From NCBI RefSeq assembly GCF_014280965.1, contig NZ_JACODZ010000008.1:248001-312000 (forward strand): DNA of 64,000 bases. Reading direction: 5' to 3'. Each line of letters opens with the position of its first letter. Within the stretch, counting starts at the first letter, position 1. Made by a program: the position numbers and the translations under genes. Below, piece by piece: positions 8,278-18,095 of the stretch. A model generated the notes under the pieces. It worked only from the letters and a program-made list of their open reading frames with translations. It was not told where the DNA came from and ran no database searches. The stretch is from Echinicola salinicaeni. GTDB lineage: Bacteria; Bacteroidota; Bacteroidia; Cytophagales; Cyclobacteriaceae.

Positions 8278-8913
8278 ATGGATATTTCAGCACTTAGAAC
8301 AGAATACACACTCAAATCAATGGAGGTATCTTCAATGGATGATTCTCCTTTAAAACAGTTTAGCTCTTGGTTAGAGGAAGCTATAAATGCAAAAGTCAAT
8401 GAGCCAAACGCAATGAATTTGTCCACTATAGACAAATACCATAAACCTAAATCCAGAATTGTCCTTTTAAAGGGTATTGACAGTGGATTTATTTTTTATA
8501 CCAACTATAACAGCAACAAAGGGAAGGAACTACTGGAATTCCCTTATGCTGCACTTACATTTTTTTGGCCTGAACTCCAAAGACAAATTAGAATTGAAGG
8601 TAAAATTGAAAAAGTCAATCCCGAAATTTCGGACCATTACTTCAAAACAAGACCTGAAGCCAGTCAAATTGGTGCTTGGGCTTCACCTCAAAGCCAAGTA
8701 ATCCCCAACCGGGAATTTATCGAAAATAAAGAGGCTGAGATGATTGAAAAATTTAAACATAAAGCCATTCTAAGACCTGAACATTGGGGAGGTTATCGAT
8801 TAACCCCTGAAGCGATCGAGTTTTGGCAAGGTAGAGCCAGCCGACTGCATGACAGGATTTTATATACCATTATGGAATCTGGCCAATGGAACAAAGTCAG
8901 ATTAGCACCATAA
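8278..8913 (+). CDS. pdxH: Pyridoxamine/pyridoxine 5'-phosphate oxidase
   Basis: This FMN enzyme oxidises pyridoxamine or pyridoxine phosphate to pyridoxal phosphate, the last step of vitamin B6 synthesis and salvage. The sequence shows the classic pieces: R(S/R)EYT-like start (LRTEYTL), SRIVLLKGID, GFIFYTNYNSNKGKEL, AALTFFWPELQRQIRIEGK, RPEASQIGAWASPQS, and the C-terminal 'PEAIEFWQGRASRLHDRI' followed by W..RLAP. I place the start at 8278 (MDISALRTEYT) rather than at the in-frame ATG at 8254, because the family starts just before this motif. Length 211 aa is normal. Confidence 0.95.
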   Translation: MDISALRTEYTLKSMEVSSMDDSPLKQFSSWLEEAINAKVNEPNAMNLSTIDKYHKPKSRIVLLKGIDSGFIFYTNYNSNKGKELLEFPYAALTFFWPELQRQIRIEGKIEKVNPEISDHYFKTRPEASQIGAWASPQSQVIPNREFIENKEAEMIEKFKHKAILRPEHWGGYRLTPEAIEFWQGRASRLHDRILYTIMESGQWNKVRLAP

Positions 8914-8914
8914 A

Positions 8915-8940
8915 AAAGAGGTGGTCTCCCACCTCTTTTT
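8915..8940. terminator. Bidirectional terminator between pdxH and bshB1
   Basis: A 10-bp stem AAAGAGGTGG/CCACCTCTTT (8915-8924 with 8929-8938) has a TCTC loop, with A runs on one side and T runs on the other. It serves the two convergent genes. Confidence 0.85.
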
Positions 8941-8969
8941 TATTTTGTTTAGCAAGAAATTAAATGAAA

Positions 8970-9686
8970 TTACTTTAGATCAAAAAGGTTGTCCACTCCG
9001 ATCATTTTTTCAACTGTAAATCCCTCACCATATTTCACATTAATACTTTGACCAAATTCCTTGGCTCTGGCCTCAATAAAAGTGAAAAATTCAGGACTAC
9101 TTATATAGCTTTCTGGTTCTTTATTATTTGGGTCATAAAATTGGGACTTAAACGCTTTTATACTCTCAAGCTTTGTTTCCCAGTAATTTGATATATCAAA
9201 CACAAAATCTGGCTTAATATAATTTGTTTGGATATAATGATACACATATTTGGGTCTCCAAGCCTCTTGGTTTTCACCTTCAAAACTGGTCTCTACTTTT
9301 CTAAGCCCACTGATGAAGCAGGCGTTACTTGCCAAACTGCTCCCTTTTCCATGGTCGGGATGTCTGTCAGTCACTGCATTGGCCAAAACAATCTCAGGTT
9401 GGTATTTCCGGATCACTTTAACTACCTCAAGATGATGCTGTTCATCATCTCTAAAAAAAACATCTTTAAAACCAAGATTCTCCCGAGCAGACAGTTGAAG
9501 AATTTCAGCAGATTTGTTCGACTCCTTTAACCTTAAGCTGGGGGTGCCTCTAGTACCCATTTCTCCTTGGGTCAAATCCAAAATCCCAACTTTATATCCT
9601 TTTTCAATATGTGCTGCTATGGTACCTGAACATGATAACTCGGCATCATCAGGATGGGCAGCTATAACCAAAATATCTAACTTCAT
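8970..9686 (-). CDS. bshB1: Bacillithiol biosynthesis deacetylase BshB1
   Basis: This zinc hydrolase removes the acetyl group from GlcNAc-malate in bacillithiol synthesis. The metal motif AAHPDDAE is at residues 9-16, and the second motif DRHPDHGKG lies near residue 106. The segment TQGEMGTRGTPSLRLKES is characteristic of BshB1 rather than other LmbE proteins. The length of 238 aa and the lack of a signal peptide fit a cytoplasmic enzyme. It follows the trxB/M23 pair with a 65-bp gap, so a shared transcript is possible. The nearby thioredoxin reductase gives a thiol-redox context (inference). Confidence 0.93.
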   Translation of the reverse strand: MKLDILVIAAHPDDAELSCSGTIAAHIEKGYKVGILDLTQGEMGTRGTPSLRLKESNKSAEILQLSARENLGFKDVFFRDDEQHHLEVVKVIRKYQPEIVLANAVTDRHPDHGKGSSLASNACFISGLRKVETSFEGENQEAWRPKYVYHYIQTNYIKPDFVFDISNYWETKLESIKAFKSQFYDPNNKEPESYISSPEFFTFIEARAKEFGQSINVKYGEGFTVEKMIGVDNLFDLK

Positions 9687-9751
9687 CAGAAATTTATCTT
9701 TATGAAAATTTATTCAAAACTCCCATTAAACAAGAATATGAAATGAATAGT

Positions 9752-10780
9752 TTACCTAATCCTTAATCTTTGGCCTACTCGAAGAATAGATCTGGTAGAA
9801 ATATTATTCTTTCGTGTAATCTGCCTAACTGTCGTACCATACCTTCTTGCTATAACACTTAGGTTTTCTCCACTCCTCACCCTGTGATATATAGCCTTCT
9901 GCATCTCTATTACGTGATCGAAACTATTGGCAGTAATAGTATAAACACTGTTTTTTAGCCTTCCCACTGAAAAGTCAAACAACTCAGTTGGGTTAATGGA
10001 CAAGCCTTGATACCTCACTTCAAAATGTAAATGGGGACCTGTACTCCTTCCAGTACTTCCCCCCTTGGCTATTACTTCTCCAGCCTTTACCTCTTGCCCT
10101 ACATTAACATTAAATTTAGACAAATGCCCATATAGGGTCTCAAGTCCGTTTCTATGCCTTATCACCAAATAATAACCATATCCATACCTATCGTAAGAAC
10201 GCATCCTTACAATACCATCAAATACAGCATATACAGGATCTCCCGTATTCAAGTCCAAATCAGTCCCGTGATGCCAACGGTACCTCCTAAAACCAAATTC
10301 AGAATTGATTTTTGTTTGGTCCAGCGGTTTGCTCCAATTGCTACCGTAAAATGAATCGTAAAGTTTTACAGGAATGGTATCCTTAAAGTCTTTAGGGTTA
10401 AAATCATAACTATTAATCCGCTGACTGTCCCAAGAGGAATAATGCTCAAAGGCTGTTACCCAAATACTATCTATTTGAACTTTTTCAGTTACCTGCACTA
10501 ATTGATGGGTGGGCACCCATACCAAGGAAAGCGTATCTTCGCTTACTGCACTCAACCTACGCCTCAAATCCACCCTGTCCTTATATATCAAAGAGTCAGT
10601 ATCCCGGTGCAAATCTTTTAGATACTGTTTTACATCAAAAGTATTGATACTACGAACATCCGGCAATTTTACCGCCGGTTCGGTATTCTTTTTAATTTTA
10701 GGAAAAACCTGTGCATGGGCCCAGTTGATGCCCATGCACAGAATTATTGTTAATATTAAGCGAAATGCATTTATACTCAT
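9752..10780 (-). CDS. M23 family peptidase with LysM domain
   Basis: A signal peptide (residues 1-23) is followed by a spacer of about 140 residues and an M23 (LytM-type) endopeptidase domain. The zinc-binding Asp motif HHGTDLDL and the HLHFE motif are both present, together with the usual GNGLETLYGHLS-like strand, so it should be catalytically active on peptidoglycan cross-links. A C-terminal LysM (VRSGENLSVIARRYGTT to LRVGQRLRI) would bind peptidoglycan. It starts 6 bp after the trxB stop codon on the same strand, so the two are almost certainly co-transcribed. Confidence 0.92.
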   Translation of the reverse strand: MSINAFRLILTIILCMGINWAHAQVFPKIKKNTEPAVKLPDVRSINTFDVKQYLKDLHRDTDSLIYKDRVDLRRRLSAVSEDTLSLVWVPTHQLVQVTEKVQIDSIWVTAFEHYSSWDSQRINSYDFNPKDFKDTIPVKLYDSFYGSNWSKPLDQTKINSEFGFRRYRWHHGTDLDLNTGDPVYAVFDGIVRMRSYDRYGYGYYLVIRHRNGLETLYGHLSKFNVNVGQEVKAGEVIAKGGSTGRSTGPHLHFEVRYQGLSINPTELFDFSVGRLKNSVYTITANSFDHVIEMQKAIYHRVRSGENLSVIARRYGTTVRQITRKNNISTRSILRVGQRLRIR

Positions 10781-10786
10781 GGAATT

Positions 10787-11731
10787 TTAAGCCATTTCTT
10801 TTTCAGCAAGAAATCGCTCTGCATCCAGAGCAGACATACATCCGGTTCCTGCAGCAGTCACTGCTTGTCTATAAATATGATCTTGAGCATCACCACAGGC
10901 GAATACACCTTCGACATTAGTTTTTGTGCTTCCTGGCTGCGTAATAATGTATCCAGCATCATCCATATCCAATACCCCTTCAAAAATCTGGGTATTAGGT
11001 TGGTGACCAATAGCCACAAAGAATCCAGTCACATCAAGTTCTGTAACTTCTCCCGTTTGATTATTCTTAACCCTTGCTCCCGTCACTTCTTCTTCACCCA
11101 AAATCTCCTCAGTCTCAGTATTCCAAAGAATCTCAATCTTAGGATTATTCTTAACTCTTTCCTGCATGATTACTGAAGCACGAAGTTCATCTTTTCTCAC
11201 TAGCATATATACCTTTTCACAGATATTTGAAAGATAAGATGCTTCTTCACAAGCAGTATCACCACCGCCTACTATCGCTACTTTCTGTTGACGGAAAAAG
11301 AATCCATCACATACCGCACAAGCCGAAACTCCTTTACCGTTTAATTTGGTTTCACTTTCAAGTCCAAGCCATTTAGCTGAGGCTCCCGTAGAAATAACTA
11401 CTGTATCAGCAAGTACTTCTGTTTGGTCATCTACTATCACCTTATGTGGTCTAGAGCTAAAATCAACTCCTGTAACCAATCCATAGCGCACATCTGTACC
11501 AAATCTTTCTGCTTGCTTTTTGAAGTCTTCCATCATTTGTGGTCCCATGACACCATCAGGGTATCCTGGATAGTTTTCAACATCATTAGTGATGGTAAGT
11601 TGACCACCTGGTTGTCCTCCAGTATAGAGTACAGGACTAAGACCGGCTCTTGATGCATAAATAGCCGCAGTATATCCTGCAGGCCCAGAACCGATAATTA
11701 AAACTTTAACTTTTTCTGCTTCTTTATTCAT
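10787..11731 (-). CDS. trxB: Thioredoxin-disulfide reductase
   Basis: This FAD/NADPH flavoenzyme reduces thioredoxin. The FAD motif GSGPAGYTAAIYA is at the N-terminus, the redox-active CAVC is in SACAVCDGFFF, the NADPH-binding GGGDTACEEA follows directly, and the C-terminal FAD motif ACGDAQD is intact. I prefer the start at 11731 (MNKEAEK) over the upstream in-frame ATG at 11755, which adds eight residues not seen in the family. Length 314 aa is normal. The M23 peptidase gene follows with a 6-bp gap. Confidence 0.95.
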   Translation of the reverse strand: MNKEAEKVKVLIIGSGPAGYTAAIYASRAGLSPVLYTGGQPGGQLTITNDVENYPGYPDGVMGPQMMEDFKKQAERFGTDVRYGLVTGVDFSSRPHKVIVDDQTEVLADTVVISTGASAKWLGLESETKLNGKGVSACAVCDGFFFRQQKVAIVGGGDTACEEASYLSNICEKVYMLVRKDELRASVIMQERVKNNPKIEILWNTETEEILGEEEVTGARVKNNQTGEVTELDVTGFFVAIGHQPNTQIFEGVLDMDDAGYIITQPGSTKTNVEGVFACGDAQDHIYRQAVTAAGTGCMSALDAERFLAEKEMA

Positions 11732-11879
11732 TGACCAAGAATTTTTGGTTGGCAAATTTTAGAATTTTAATCTTGTTAACAAAGAATCTCCCTGTTAAAA
11801 TTCCCTAAATATTCAATTAAAATTTTTCATATCCTTTCAGGGTATACCCAAGGAGAATTCAGGAATAATATTCAACAAA

Positions 11880-11903
11880 AAAAAAGGGGCTTGAGCCCCT
11901 TTT
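11880..11903 (-). terminator. Terminator after rpoD
   Basis: Stem AAAAGGGGC/GCCCCTTTT (11882-11890 with 11895-11903) has a 4-nt loop and a T run on the minus strand, 20 bp after the sigma factor stop codon. Confidence 0.85.
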
Positions 11904-11923
11904 CTTGTCTGATGACTTATTTT

Positions 11924-12787
11924 TTATCCTAAATAAGGTTTTAGCGTCTTACTTCTCGATGTATGTCTTAACCTTCTGATAGCTTTTTCTTTGATTTGTC
12001 TTACACGCTCACGGGTAAGGTTGAATTTCTCACCTATCTCTTCCAGCGTCATGGCATGTTCACCATTAAGACCAAAATACAAAGTTATAACATCGGCTTC
12101 TCTTTGAGTAAGCGTAGAAAGGGCTCTCTGAACTTCTTTCCTTAAGGAATCATTCATCAAACCATCATCCGGCTTCTCTTCACCATCATTTTCCAGAACA
12201 TCTAAAAGACTATTCTCTTCACCTTGAACGAAAGGTGCATCCATGGATACATGGCGACCTGAGATTTTCATGGTATCCACCACTTCTCCAGCAGTTACTT
12301 CCAATACCTCAGCCAATTCCTCCGGAGATGGCTCTCTTTCAAAGCGCTGCTCTAGCTCACTGAAAGTTTTGCTGATTTTATTTAAAGACCCTACACGGTT
12401 CAAAGGAAGACGCACAATCCTAGATTGCTCGGCCAATGCCTGCAAAATAGATTGTCTGATCCACCATACCGCATAAGAAATGAATTTAAACCCCCTGGTT
12501 TCATCAAAACGCTGTGCTGCTTTGATAAGCCCAAGGTTTCCCTCGTTGATAAGATCTCCCAAAGACAACCCTTGGTTTTGGTACTGTTTTGCCACAGATA
12601 CCACAAACCTTAAGTTTGCTTTAGTCAATTTCTCAAGAGCTAGCTGATCACCTTCCCGGATTCTTTTGGCAAGAACAACCTCTTCATCTGCTGTCAAAAG
12701 GTCGACTTTACCGATTTCTTGTAAATACTTATCGAGAGACTGACTCTCCCGGTTAGTGATCTGTTTGCTAATTTTAAGCTGCCTCAT
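11924..12787 (-). CDS. rpoD: Primary sigma factor RpoD/SigA
   Basis: This 287-aa sigma-70 protein is the short housekeeping type usual in Bacteroidota, lacking the long region 1.1. Region 1.2 is at [19 protein letters not shown], region 2 includes [27 protein letters not shown] and [13 protein letters not shown] (-10 recognition and melting), and region 4.2 has a helix-turn-helix at [23 protein letters not shown]. It would direct RNA polymerase to TAnnTTTG-type promoters, several of which I see in this window. It is monocistronic with its own terminator. Confidence 0.95.
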   Translation of the reverse strand: MRQLKISKQITNRESQSLDKYLQEIGKVDLLTADEEVVLAKRIREGDQLALEKLTKANLRFVVSVAKQYQNQGLSLGDLINEGNLGLIKAAQRFDETRGFKFISYAVWWIRQSILQALAEQSRIVRLPLNRVGSLNKISKTFSELEQRFEREPSPEELAEVLEVTAGEVVDTMKISGRHVSMDAPFVQGEENSLLDVLENDGEEKPDDGLMNDSLRKEVQRALSTLTQREADVITLYFGLNGEHAMTLEEIGEKFNLTRERVRQIKEKAIRRLRHTSRSKTLKPYLG

Positions 12788-12870
12788 TCAGGAATTTCAT
12801 TTTTAGTTAGGACTTACTTATAACAGATTTTCATCTTAAATAAGTTCAAATTACTAATCTACTGGATAAT

Positions 12871-15012
12871 TTAATCTTTTTTCCCAGATTTCTCAGGCTT
12901 TGGCAAAAGAACCTTTCTAGAAAGCTTGAATTTTCCAGTCTTTTTATCTATGTCAATTAATTTAACAACTATTTCTTCTCCAGGTTCCAAAACTCCATCC
13001 ATATTTTCAAGTCTTTCCCACTTGATTTCCGAAATATGTAATAAACCATCTTTACCTGGCATGAACTCTACAAACGCGCCAAACGGCATAATGTTTTTCA
13101 CTATACCAGTATAGGTCTCTCCTATTTCTGGTTGAGCAACAATATTCTTGATGCGTTGAATAGCAGAATCCATCGATTCTTGGTTGTTAGAAAATATATT
13201 GATCTTACCAAGGTTATCAACCTCTTCAATAACAATAGTTGCTCCAGTATCCTTCTGGATTTCTTGAATCACCTTACCTCCTGGTCCAATCACCGCTCCG
13301 ATCAACTCCTTAGGTATAGTCATATTGTAAGACCTTGGAGTATGTGGTTTTAGTTCAGCCTTCGGCGTCGCCAGTGTCTCAGAAATCTTATCCAGAATAT
13401 GAAGTCTACCATCTTTGGCTTGGTACAATGCTTCTTTCAATACATTATAATCCAACCCTTCTACCTTAAGGTCCATCTGGCAAGCAGTTATCCCCTTGGA
13501 TGTTCCGGTCACTTTAAAGTCCATATCTCCCAAGTGATCCTCATCACCCAGAATATCAGATAAAATAGAATAGTTTCCGCTTTCAGCATCAGAAATCATC
13601 CCCATTGCAATCCCTGTAACAGGTGACTTAATCTGAATACCTGCATCCATCATGGCTAATGAACCAGCACAAACTGTAGCCATGGAAGAAGATCCGTTTG
13701 ATTCTAAAATATCTGAAACCACACGGATAGTATATGGATTTTCGTCTTCTCCTGGAAGCACCTTTTTAAGCGCTCTCATGGCCAAATTACCATGTCCTAC
13801 TTCCCTCCGTCCTGGTCCTCTGTTTGGTCTTACCTCCCCAGTTGAGAATCCTGGGAAATTATAATGAAGGAAGAACTTATTGTATCCGGAGATAACTGCT
13901 CCATCAACCATTTGTTCATCCAATTTGGTACCCAAAGTACATGTAGTTACAGACTGGGTTTCTCCACGCGTAAATACAGCAGATCCATGAGCTGATGGCA
14001 AGTAATCCACCACAGACCAAATAGGCCTCACCTCATCAAGCTTACGTCCATCTAAACGTTTCTTCTCATTCAAGGTTAAGTTCCTTGCTGCTTCTTTATG
14101 GATTTTTTTGAAATACGGACCGATCAAGTCTGCCTCATATTCATGCTCTTCACCTAAACTTTCAACAAACTCTTCTTTGATCGCACTGATCAATTCAGAC
14201 CTTTCATTTTTATTGGCGATTTGCTTGCTGACCGCTTCATAACATTTGTCATAAAGCTCAGTCTTCATTTTTTCATATAATGCCAAATCTTCTTTTTCAT
14301 GAGAGTATTCTCTCTTCACTTCCTTACCTACCAATTTGGTAAGCTCCATCTGAACTTGGCAATGTTTTTTAATCTCTTCGTGAGCAAATTGAATAGCTTC
14401 AACCATCTCATCTTCTGAGATTTCATCAGCTTCACCTTCTACCATCAAAATAAAATCCAATGATCCGGCAACGATGAATTCTAGTGTAGCTTCTTCTAAT
14501 TTGCTTGGTGTTGGATTGATTACCAATTCACCATCAATTTTAGCTACCCTCACTTCTGAAATAGGTCCATTGAACGGAATATCTGATACTGCAAGTGCTG
14601 CAGAAGCTGCTAAACCCGCCAAACAATCTGGCAATACTTCATCATCCGAAGACATTAGGGTGATCATGATCTGCGTGTCAGCATGATAGTCTTCTGGAAA
14701 AATAGGACGGATAGCCCTATCAACAATTCGGCTGATCAAGATTTCATAATCTGAAAGCCTACCTTCTCTTTTTAAGAAGCCCCCCGGAATCTTGCCTGAT
14801 GCGGCAAATTTTTCTTGATAATCTACTGACATCGGAAGAAAGTCCACGCCTTCTCCCGCTTCTTTTTTTGAAACAACGGTTGCCAAGAGCATAGCATTGC
14901 CCATTTTAACCACCACAGCACCATCCGCCTGCTTGGCCAATGCACCGGTTTCAATAATGATTTCTCTACCATCCTCAAGAACGATAGATTTTGAAATTAC
15001 ATTTGGTAACAT
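12871..15012 (-). CDS. pnp: Polynucleotide phosphorylase
   Basis: This is the 3'-5' phosphorolytic exoribonuclease of the RNA degradosome. Its 713 aa contain two RNase PH domains (about residues 10-225 and 315-540), a helical linker, a KH domain ([20 protein letters not shown], around residue 560) and a C-terminal S1 domain ([20 protein letters not shown], then GLLHISEI). The phosphate-binding [13 protein letters not shown] is intact. The C-terminus has a short lysine-rich tail. The rpsO-pnp order (rpsO upstream) is conserved across bacteria; here a strong hairpin lies between the two genes. Confidence 0.97.
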   Translation of the reverse strand: MLPNVISKSIVLEDGREIIIETGALAKQADGAVVVKMGNAMLLATVVSKKEAGEGVDFLPMSVDYQEKFAASGKIPGGFLKREGRLSDYEILISRIVDRAIRPIFPEDYHADTQIMITLMSSDDEVLPDCLAGLAASAALAVSDIPFNGPISEVRVAKIDGELVINPTPSKLEEATLEFIVAGSLDFILMVEGEADEISEDEMVEAIQFAHEEIKKHCQVQMELTKLVGKEVKREYSHEKEDLALYEKMKTELYDKCYEAVSKQIANKNERSELISAIKEEFVESLGEEHEYEADLIGPYFKKIHKEAARNLTLNEKKRLDGRKLDEVRPIWSVVDYLPSAHGSAVFTRGETQSVTTCTLGTKLDEQMVDGAVISGYNKFFLHYNFPGFSTGEVRPNRGPGRREVGHGNLAMRALKKVLPGEDENPYTIRVVSDILESNGSSSMATVCAGSLAMMDAGIQIKSPVTGIAMGMISDAESGNYSILSDILGDEDHLGDMDFKVTGTSKGITACQMDLKVEGLDYNVLKEALYQAKDGRLHILDKISETLATPKAELKPHTPRSYNMTIPKELIGAVIGPGGKVIQEIQKDTGATIVIEEVDNLGKINIFSNNQESMDSAIQRIKNIVAQPEIGETYTGIVKNIMPFGAFVEFMPGKDGLLHISEIKWERLENMDGVLEPGEEIVVKLIDIDKKTGKFKLSRKVLLPKPEKSGKKD

Positions 15013-15078
15013 ACGATTTCTTTAAGAATAAATCTTCTGACTAGTTTTAAAAGTAAGGTTTAAATATATGGGGGAAAA

Positions 15079-15114
15079 GAAAAAAAGTAAGGTCCCCGCA
15101 GTCGGGAACCTTAC
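15079..15114 (-). terminator. Terminator/attenuator between rpsO and pnp
   Basis: On the minus strand GTAAGGTTCCCG pairs with CGGGGACCTTAC (arms 15103-15114 and 15087-15098, loop ACTG, one G-T pair) and is followed by a seven-T run. It lies 8 bp past the rpsO stop. In other bacteria rpsO-pnp is partly read through and the hairpin is processed; whether that happens here is inference. Confidence 0.85.
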
Positions 15115-15121
15115 ATGCTAA

Positions 15122-15397
15122 TTATTTACGTAGTCCTAAGTCTGCTAATACAGCTCTGTATCTTGAAATATCATTCTTGTAAAGATAATTCAAAAGAGCT
15201 CTTCGCTTACCTACCAATTTCAAAAGACCTAATCTTGATGAGTGATCTTTTTTGTTTGTTTTCAAGTGGTCAGTTAAGTGCTTGATTCTGTATGTGAACA
15301 AAGCAATCTGAGACTCAGGAGAACCTGTATCTTTGTCAGACTTTAACCTACCATGATTTTGAAACAACTCTGATTTTTTCTCTGAAGTTAAATACAT
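15122..15397 (-). CDS. rpsO: 30S ribosomal protein S15
   Basis: This 91-aa protein of the small subunit platform binds 16S rRNA early in assembly. Typical pieces are [23 protein letters not shown] and [18 protein letters not shown]. The length matches the family. It is upstream of pnp, the usual bacterial order. A TATCTTTG promoter element lies 42 bp before the start. Confidence 0.97.
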   Translation of the reverse strand: MYLTSEKKSELFQNHGRLKSDKDTGSPESQIALFTYRIKHLTDHLKTNKKDHSSRLGLLKLVGKRRALLNYLYKNDISRYRAVLADLGLRK

Positions 15398-15438
15398 GCT
15401 TAGTTAAAATTAATTATTACGTTTATTTAAAGCAGCTA

Positions 15439-15446
15439 CAAAGATA
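15439..15446 (-). promoter_or_regulatory. -7 element of the rpsO promoter
   Basis: On the minus strand TATCTTTG matches the Bacteroidota -7 consensus TAnnTTTG exactly and lies 42 bp upstream of the rpsO ATG. A clear -33 TTG is not visible. Confidence 0.5.
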
Positions 15447-15474
15447 TGACTATTATTTCTAATAGTAAAATCCC

Positions 15475-17316
15475 TTAGAGTTTTTTACTGCCTTTTAGCT
15501 TTAGGCGCCCCTTGATTTTCTGAAAAGCAGCATAATATGCGTCAGCTTCAAATAACCTGGCATCTTTCCTTGCTTGCCTTAGGAAGAAAACTCCTGCAGG
15601 AATTAAAGCTATATTAGCGAACCAGCTTCCAAACAATGGATCTGCCAACCCCTCTTTTGCCCATTTTTCTCCTGTCAGATTCAACATATAAAACAAAATA
15701 AAGAAAATGATCGACAGCAACACTGGCATCCCAAGCCCTCCTTTCTTAATAATAGCCCCCAGTGGAGCACCTATCATAAACATCACTATACAAGCAAAGG
15801 CCTGGGTATATTTCTGATACCAAGCTATTTCAAACCTCCTTTTTTGACGAGCAAGGCCATCCACATTGGCCATATTACTGTTAAAATTATTTCTTAACGT
15901 TCTAGCACTCTGCAAACCAATGGTAGCTGCCCTTGACTTATACTGGCCGCTCTCCAAAACCGAATCTACCTTGGCTATTTGTCTTTCAGAAAAGTCCAAA
16001 TAAGCTGTCTTTGTATCCTCTTCACTCTTCTTTCTATCGGCAATTAACTTCTTGGCCTTATTAACCTCAAGTGTATCGACATTCTTTTTTTGTTTCTCAA
16101 CCAATCTATTTTCAACATTGGTAGCATTCTCTACACCAACATTTGAATCCTTAGGAAGACTATCCTTAGCAATTGTAATTGGCTTTTCTATCTCGGATGA
16201 AGCTATATTCACGCTTTTGCCACTATCTATCTTGGCTTGGGATTTAACATCTTTACTTGCCTCACTATTCTCTTCACCTTCCACATGTGTCGTTATATTA
16301 TTCATTCCTGCTAGCTCTTCTTCCCTGGCCATCTTTCTTTTGAATTCAAGATCCTTAAGCGAGTCTATTTTGGCTTTTTTTCTCTGAAGATCCTCTGGAA
16401 TCTGAATTTCCCTTTGTTTACTGAAAAATGAATAGGCAGACTTTAGCTGTGCATAATTATAATATTGGTAATTCACCAATTGATTCGACATAGAATCTAC
16501 GTCCAGCTTTATTTCGCTTATATTCTTTATGGACCTATTGGATGACCATAGATTCTCTGGGGTCCTGTCCATTTCAAATGCATCCAAACTGAATACGATC
16601 TCATTTTTATCAAAATGGGTCCTTGTAAAAGGAACTGGCTTCCCTCTAATCCCCCTTTGAGCCTTATCTTCATTGTAGCTTTTTCCATGAAATAAAGTAA
16701 GTTTCATATAGCGGTCATTGAAATAAGGTTCCATCCTACCCGAGTCAGCCATAATCATGCTTAAATTACCTTGCCCGCTAGAATGATCATAAATGATGAC
16801 ATCCTGCAAACGGACATCATCCAGTTTTTTATTCACCTTAATACTATAGCCTGGAATGCCATTATAAAAAACTCCTTCCTTGATATCCAATGCAGGTGAT
16901 TTCATTCGAATATCATAGAGCAAGCTAAAAGTCTTTAGATTAACCTTTGGCACTAAATAATTATTGGAGAAAAACGCAGCGATGGTAAGAAAAAAAACAA
17001 AAACGCCTATTGGCATTAAAGCCCTCACCAAGGATATCCCGCTACTTTTAATGGCAGTCAATTCAAAATGCTCCCCTAAATTACCAAAAGTCATCAATGA
17101 GGACAGCAATACAGCCAAGGGCAATGCCATGGGTGAGATAGACACCACAAAGTACCCTATCAACTCCATATAGACACCAAACCCTAAACCCTTGCCAAAT
17201 ATCTCATCGAAATATTTGAGCATGTTTACAGTTAGTAGAATAAAGTCTACAACAATGAAAGTCAATAAAAATGGCCCAATAAAGGACCCTAGAATTAATT
17301 TATCTAATTTTTTCAT
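15475..17316 (-). CDS. LptF/LptG family permease with large charged insert
   Basis: This permease of the lipopolysaccharide export ABC transporter (YjgP/YjgQ family) moves LPS from the inner membrane toward the Lpt bridge. Three N-terminal membrane helices (KLDKLILGSFIGPFLLTFIVV onward) and three C-terminal ones frame a periplasmic region, the normal layout. The 613 aa are much longer than the usual 350-400. The excess is a Lys/Glu/Ser-rich, coiled-coil-like segment at about residues 260-470. I place the start at 17316 (MKKLDKLIL) rather than 17334. Whether it is LptF or LptG cannot be decided from the sequence alone. Confidence 0.85.
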   Translation of the reverse strand: MKKLDKLILGSFIGPFLLTFIVVDFILLTVNMLKYFDEIFGKGLGFGVYMELIGYFVVSISPMALPLAVLLSSLMTFGNLGEHFELTAIKSSGISLVRALMPIGVFVFFLTIAAFFSNNYLVPKVNLKTFSLLYDIRMKSPALDIKEGVFYNGIPGYSIKVNKKLDDVRLQDVIIYDHSSGQGNLSMIMADSGRMEPYFNDRYMKLTLFHGKSYNEDKAQRGIRGKPVPFTRTHFDKNEIVFSLDAFEMDRTPENLWSSNRSIKNISEIKLDVDSMSNQLVNYQYYNYAQLKSAYSFFSKQREIQIPEDLQRKKAKIDSLKDLEFKRKMAREEELAGMNNITTHVEGEENSEASKDVKSQAKIDSGKSVNIASSEIEKPITIAKDSLPKDSNVGVENATNVENRLVEKQKKNVDTLEVNKAKKLIADRKKSEEDTKTAYLDFSERQIAKVDSVLESGQYKSRAATIGLQSARTLRNNFNSNMANVDGLARQKRRFEIAWYQKYTQAFACIVMFMIGAPLGAIIKKGGLGMPVLLSIIFFILFYMLNLTGEKWAKEGLADPLFGSWFANIALIPAGVFFLRQARKDARLFEADAYYAAFQKIKGRLKLKGSKKL

Positions 17317-17400
17317 GAGGCGTTCAACCACCAATTATTCACGTAATATGAGCGCACTAAGTTCATCATATTAAATGAAAAATTATAATGATCGAATTAT

Positions 17401-17796
17401 TTATCCGCCAATAATTTCCTTTAAAGTGCTAATCAAACCATCCCAAATCTCCTCTTGCTCTCCATCATCATAAGAATCACTATAGTCTATCACCTTCAAA
17501 AACATGGTTTGTGTGAGTTCATTTTCATCTAACCTAAACTCGACATAGGAGCGATCCTCTTCATCAGGCATAGCTGGGTCGAAAAACTCAAATTTCACCC
17601 CATGGTTAGAACGAATAGCAGCTATCCTCGCATAATGATCGATCCCATCATAAATAAAATTAAAATTCTTATCAGCGTCGATGGTTACATCATCAGCAAA
17701 CCATTCAGAAAGTCCACTGGCAGTACTCAAATATGGGAAAATAATCTTTTTGGAAGTATTCACCTGATAGTCAGCAACAAACTTATTCTTTACCAT
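17401..17796 (-). CDS. START-like domain protein
   Basis: This 131-aa single-domain protein resembles the SRPBCC/START (AHSA1-related) fold: 'YLSTASGLSEWFADDVTID' early, 'YVEFRLDENELTQTMFLKVIDY' in the middle and a C-terminal amphipathic helix (IWDGLISTLKEIIGG). Close relatives are found throughout Bacteroidota as conserved proteins of unknown ligand. It has no signal peptide and is probably cytoplasmic. It lies directly upstream of the LptF/G gene on the same strand with an 84-bp gap. Confidence 0.75.
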   Translation of the reverse strand: MVKNKFVADYQVNTSKKIIFPYLSTASGLSEWFADDVTIDADKNFNFIYDGIDHYARIAAIRSNHGVKFEFFDPAMPDEEDRSYVEFRLDENELTQTMFLKVIDYSDSYDDGEQEEIWDGLISTLKEIIGG

Positions 17797-17968
17797 AACT
17801 ATAAAATTTTATTCTATAAAAAGTTAACATTTTTCACCTTCAGGACTTGCATTTAATCAGATAACCCTACATATTTGCATTCCCATTCAGCAAGGAGTTG
17901 GCAGTTAACCAAAGCCAAAATTAATACTCTTGATGATAGTGACGACTCAAAAGAGAGTCAATTTTCCT

Positions 17969-18042
17969 GGCGAGGTAGCTCAGTTGGTTAGAGCGCAGGA
18001 TTCATAACCCTGAGGTCACGGGTTCAACTCCCGTCCTCGCTA
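17969..18042 (+). tRNA. tRNA-Met (CAT)
   Basis: A 74-nt cloverleaf: acceptor GGCGAGG/CCTCGCT with discriminator A, D arm GCTC..GAGC, anticodon stem CAGGA/CCCTG with loop TTCATAA, and T arm ACGGG-TTCAACT-CCCGT. The CAT anticodon could also be tRNA-Ile2 if C34 is modified to lysidine. The acceptor pairs and lack of three G-C pairs in the anticodon stem exclude an initiator, so elongator Met is favoured. A terminator follows at once. Confidence 0.85.
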
Positions 18043-18047
18043 CAAAT

Positions 18048-18076
18048 AGGCTTCCATTTTTGGGAGCCTTTTTTTG
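18048..18076 (+). terminator. Terminator after tRNA-Met
   Basis: AGGCTTCC (18048-18055) pairs with GGGAGCCT (18062-18069) and is followed by seven T. The hairpin starts 5 bp after the tRNA. A near-identical hairpin recurs at 18437-18458 downstream. Confidence 0.8.
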
Positions 18077-18095
18077 TTTTTTTACTCTTTTTATC

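Noticed and set aside
8621..8632. CCGAAATTTCGG palindrome
   Set aside because: It lies inside pdxH and encodes a normal family segment; it is probably chance.
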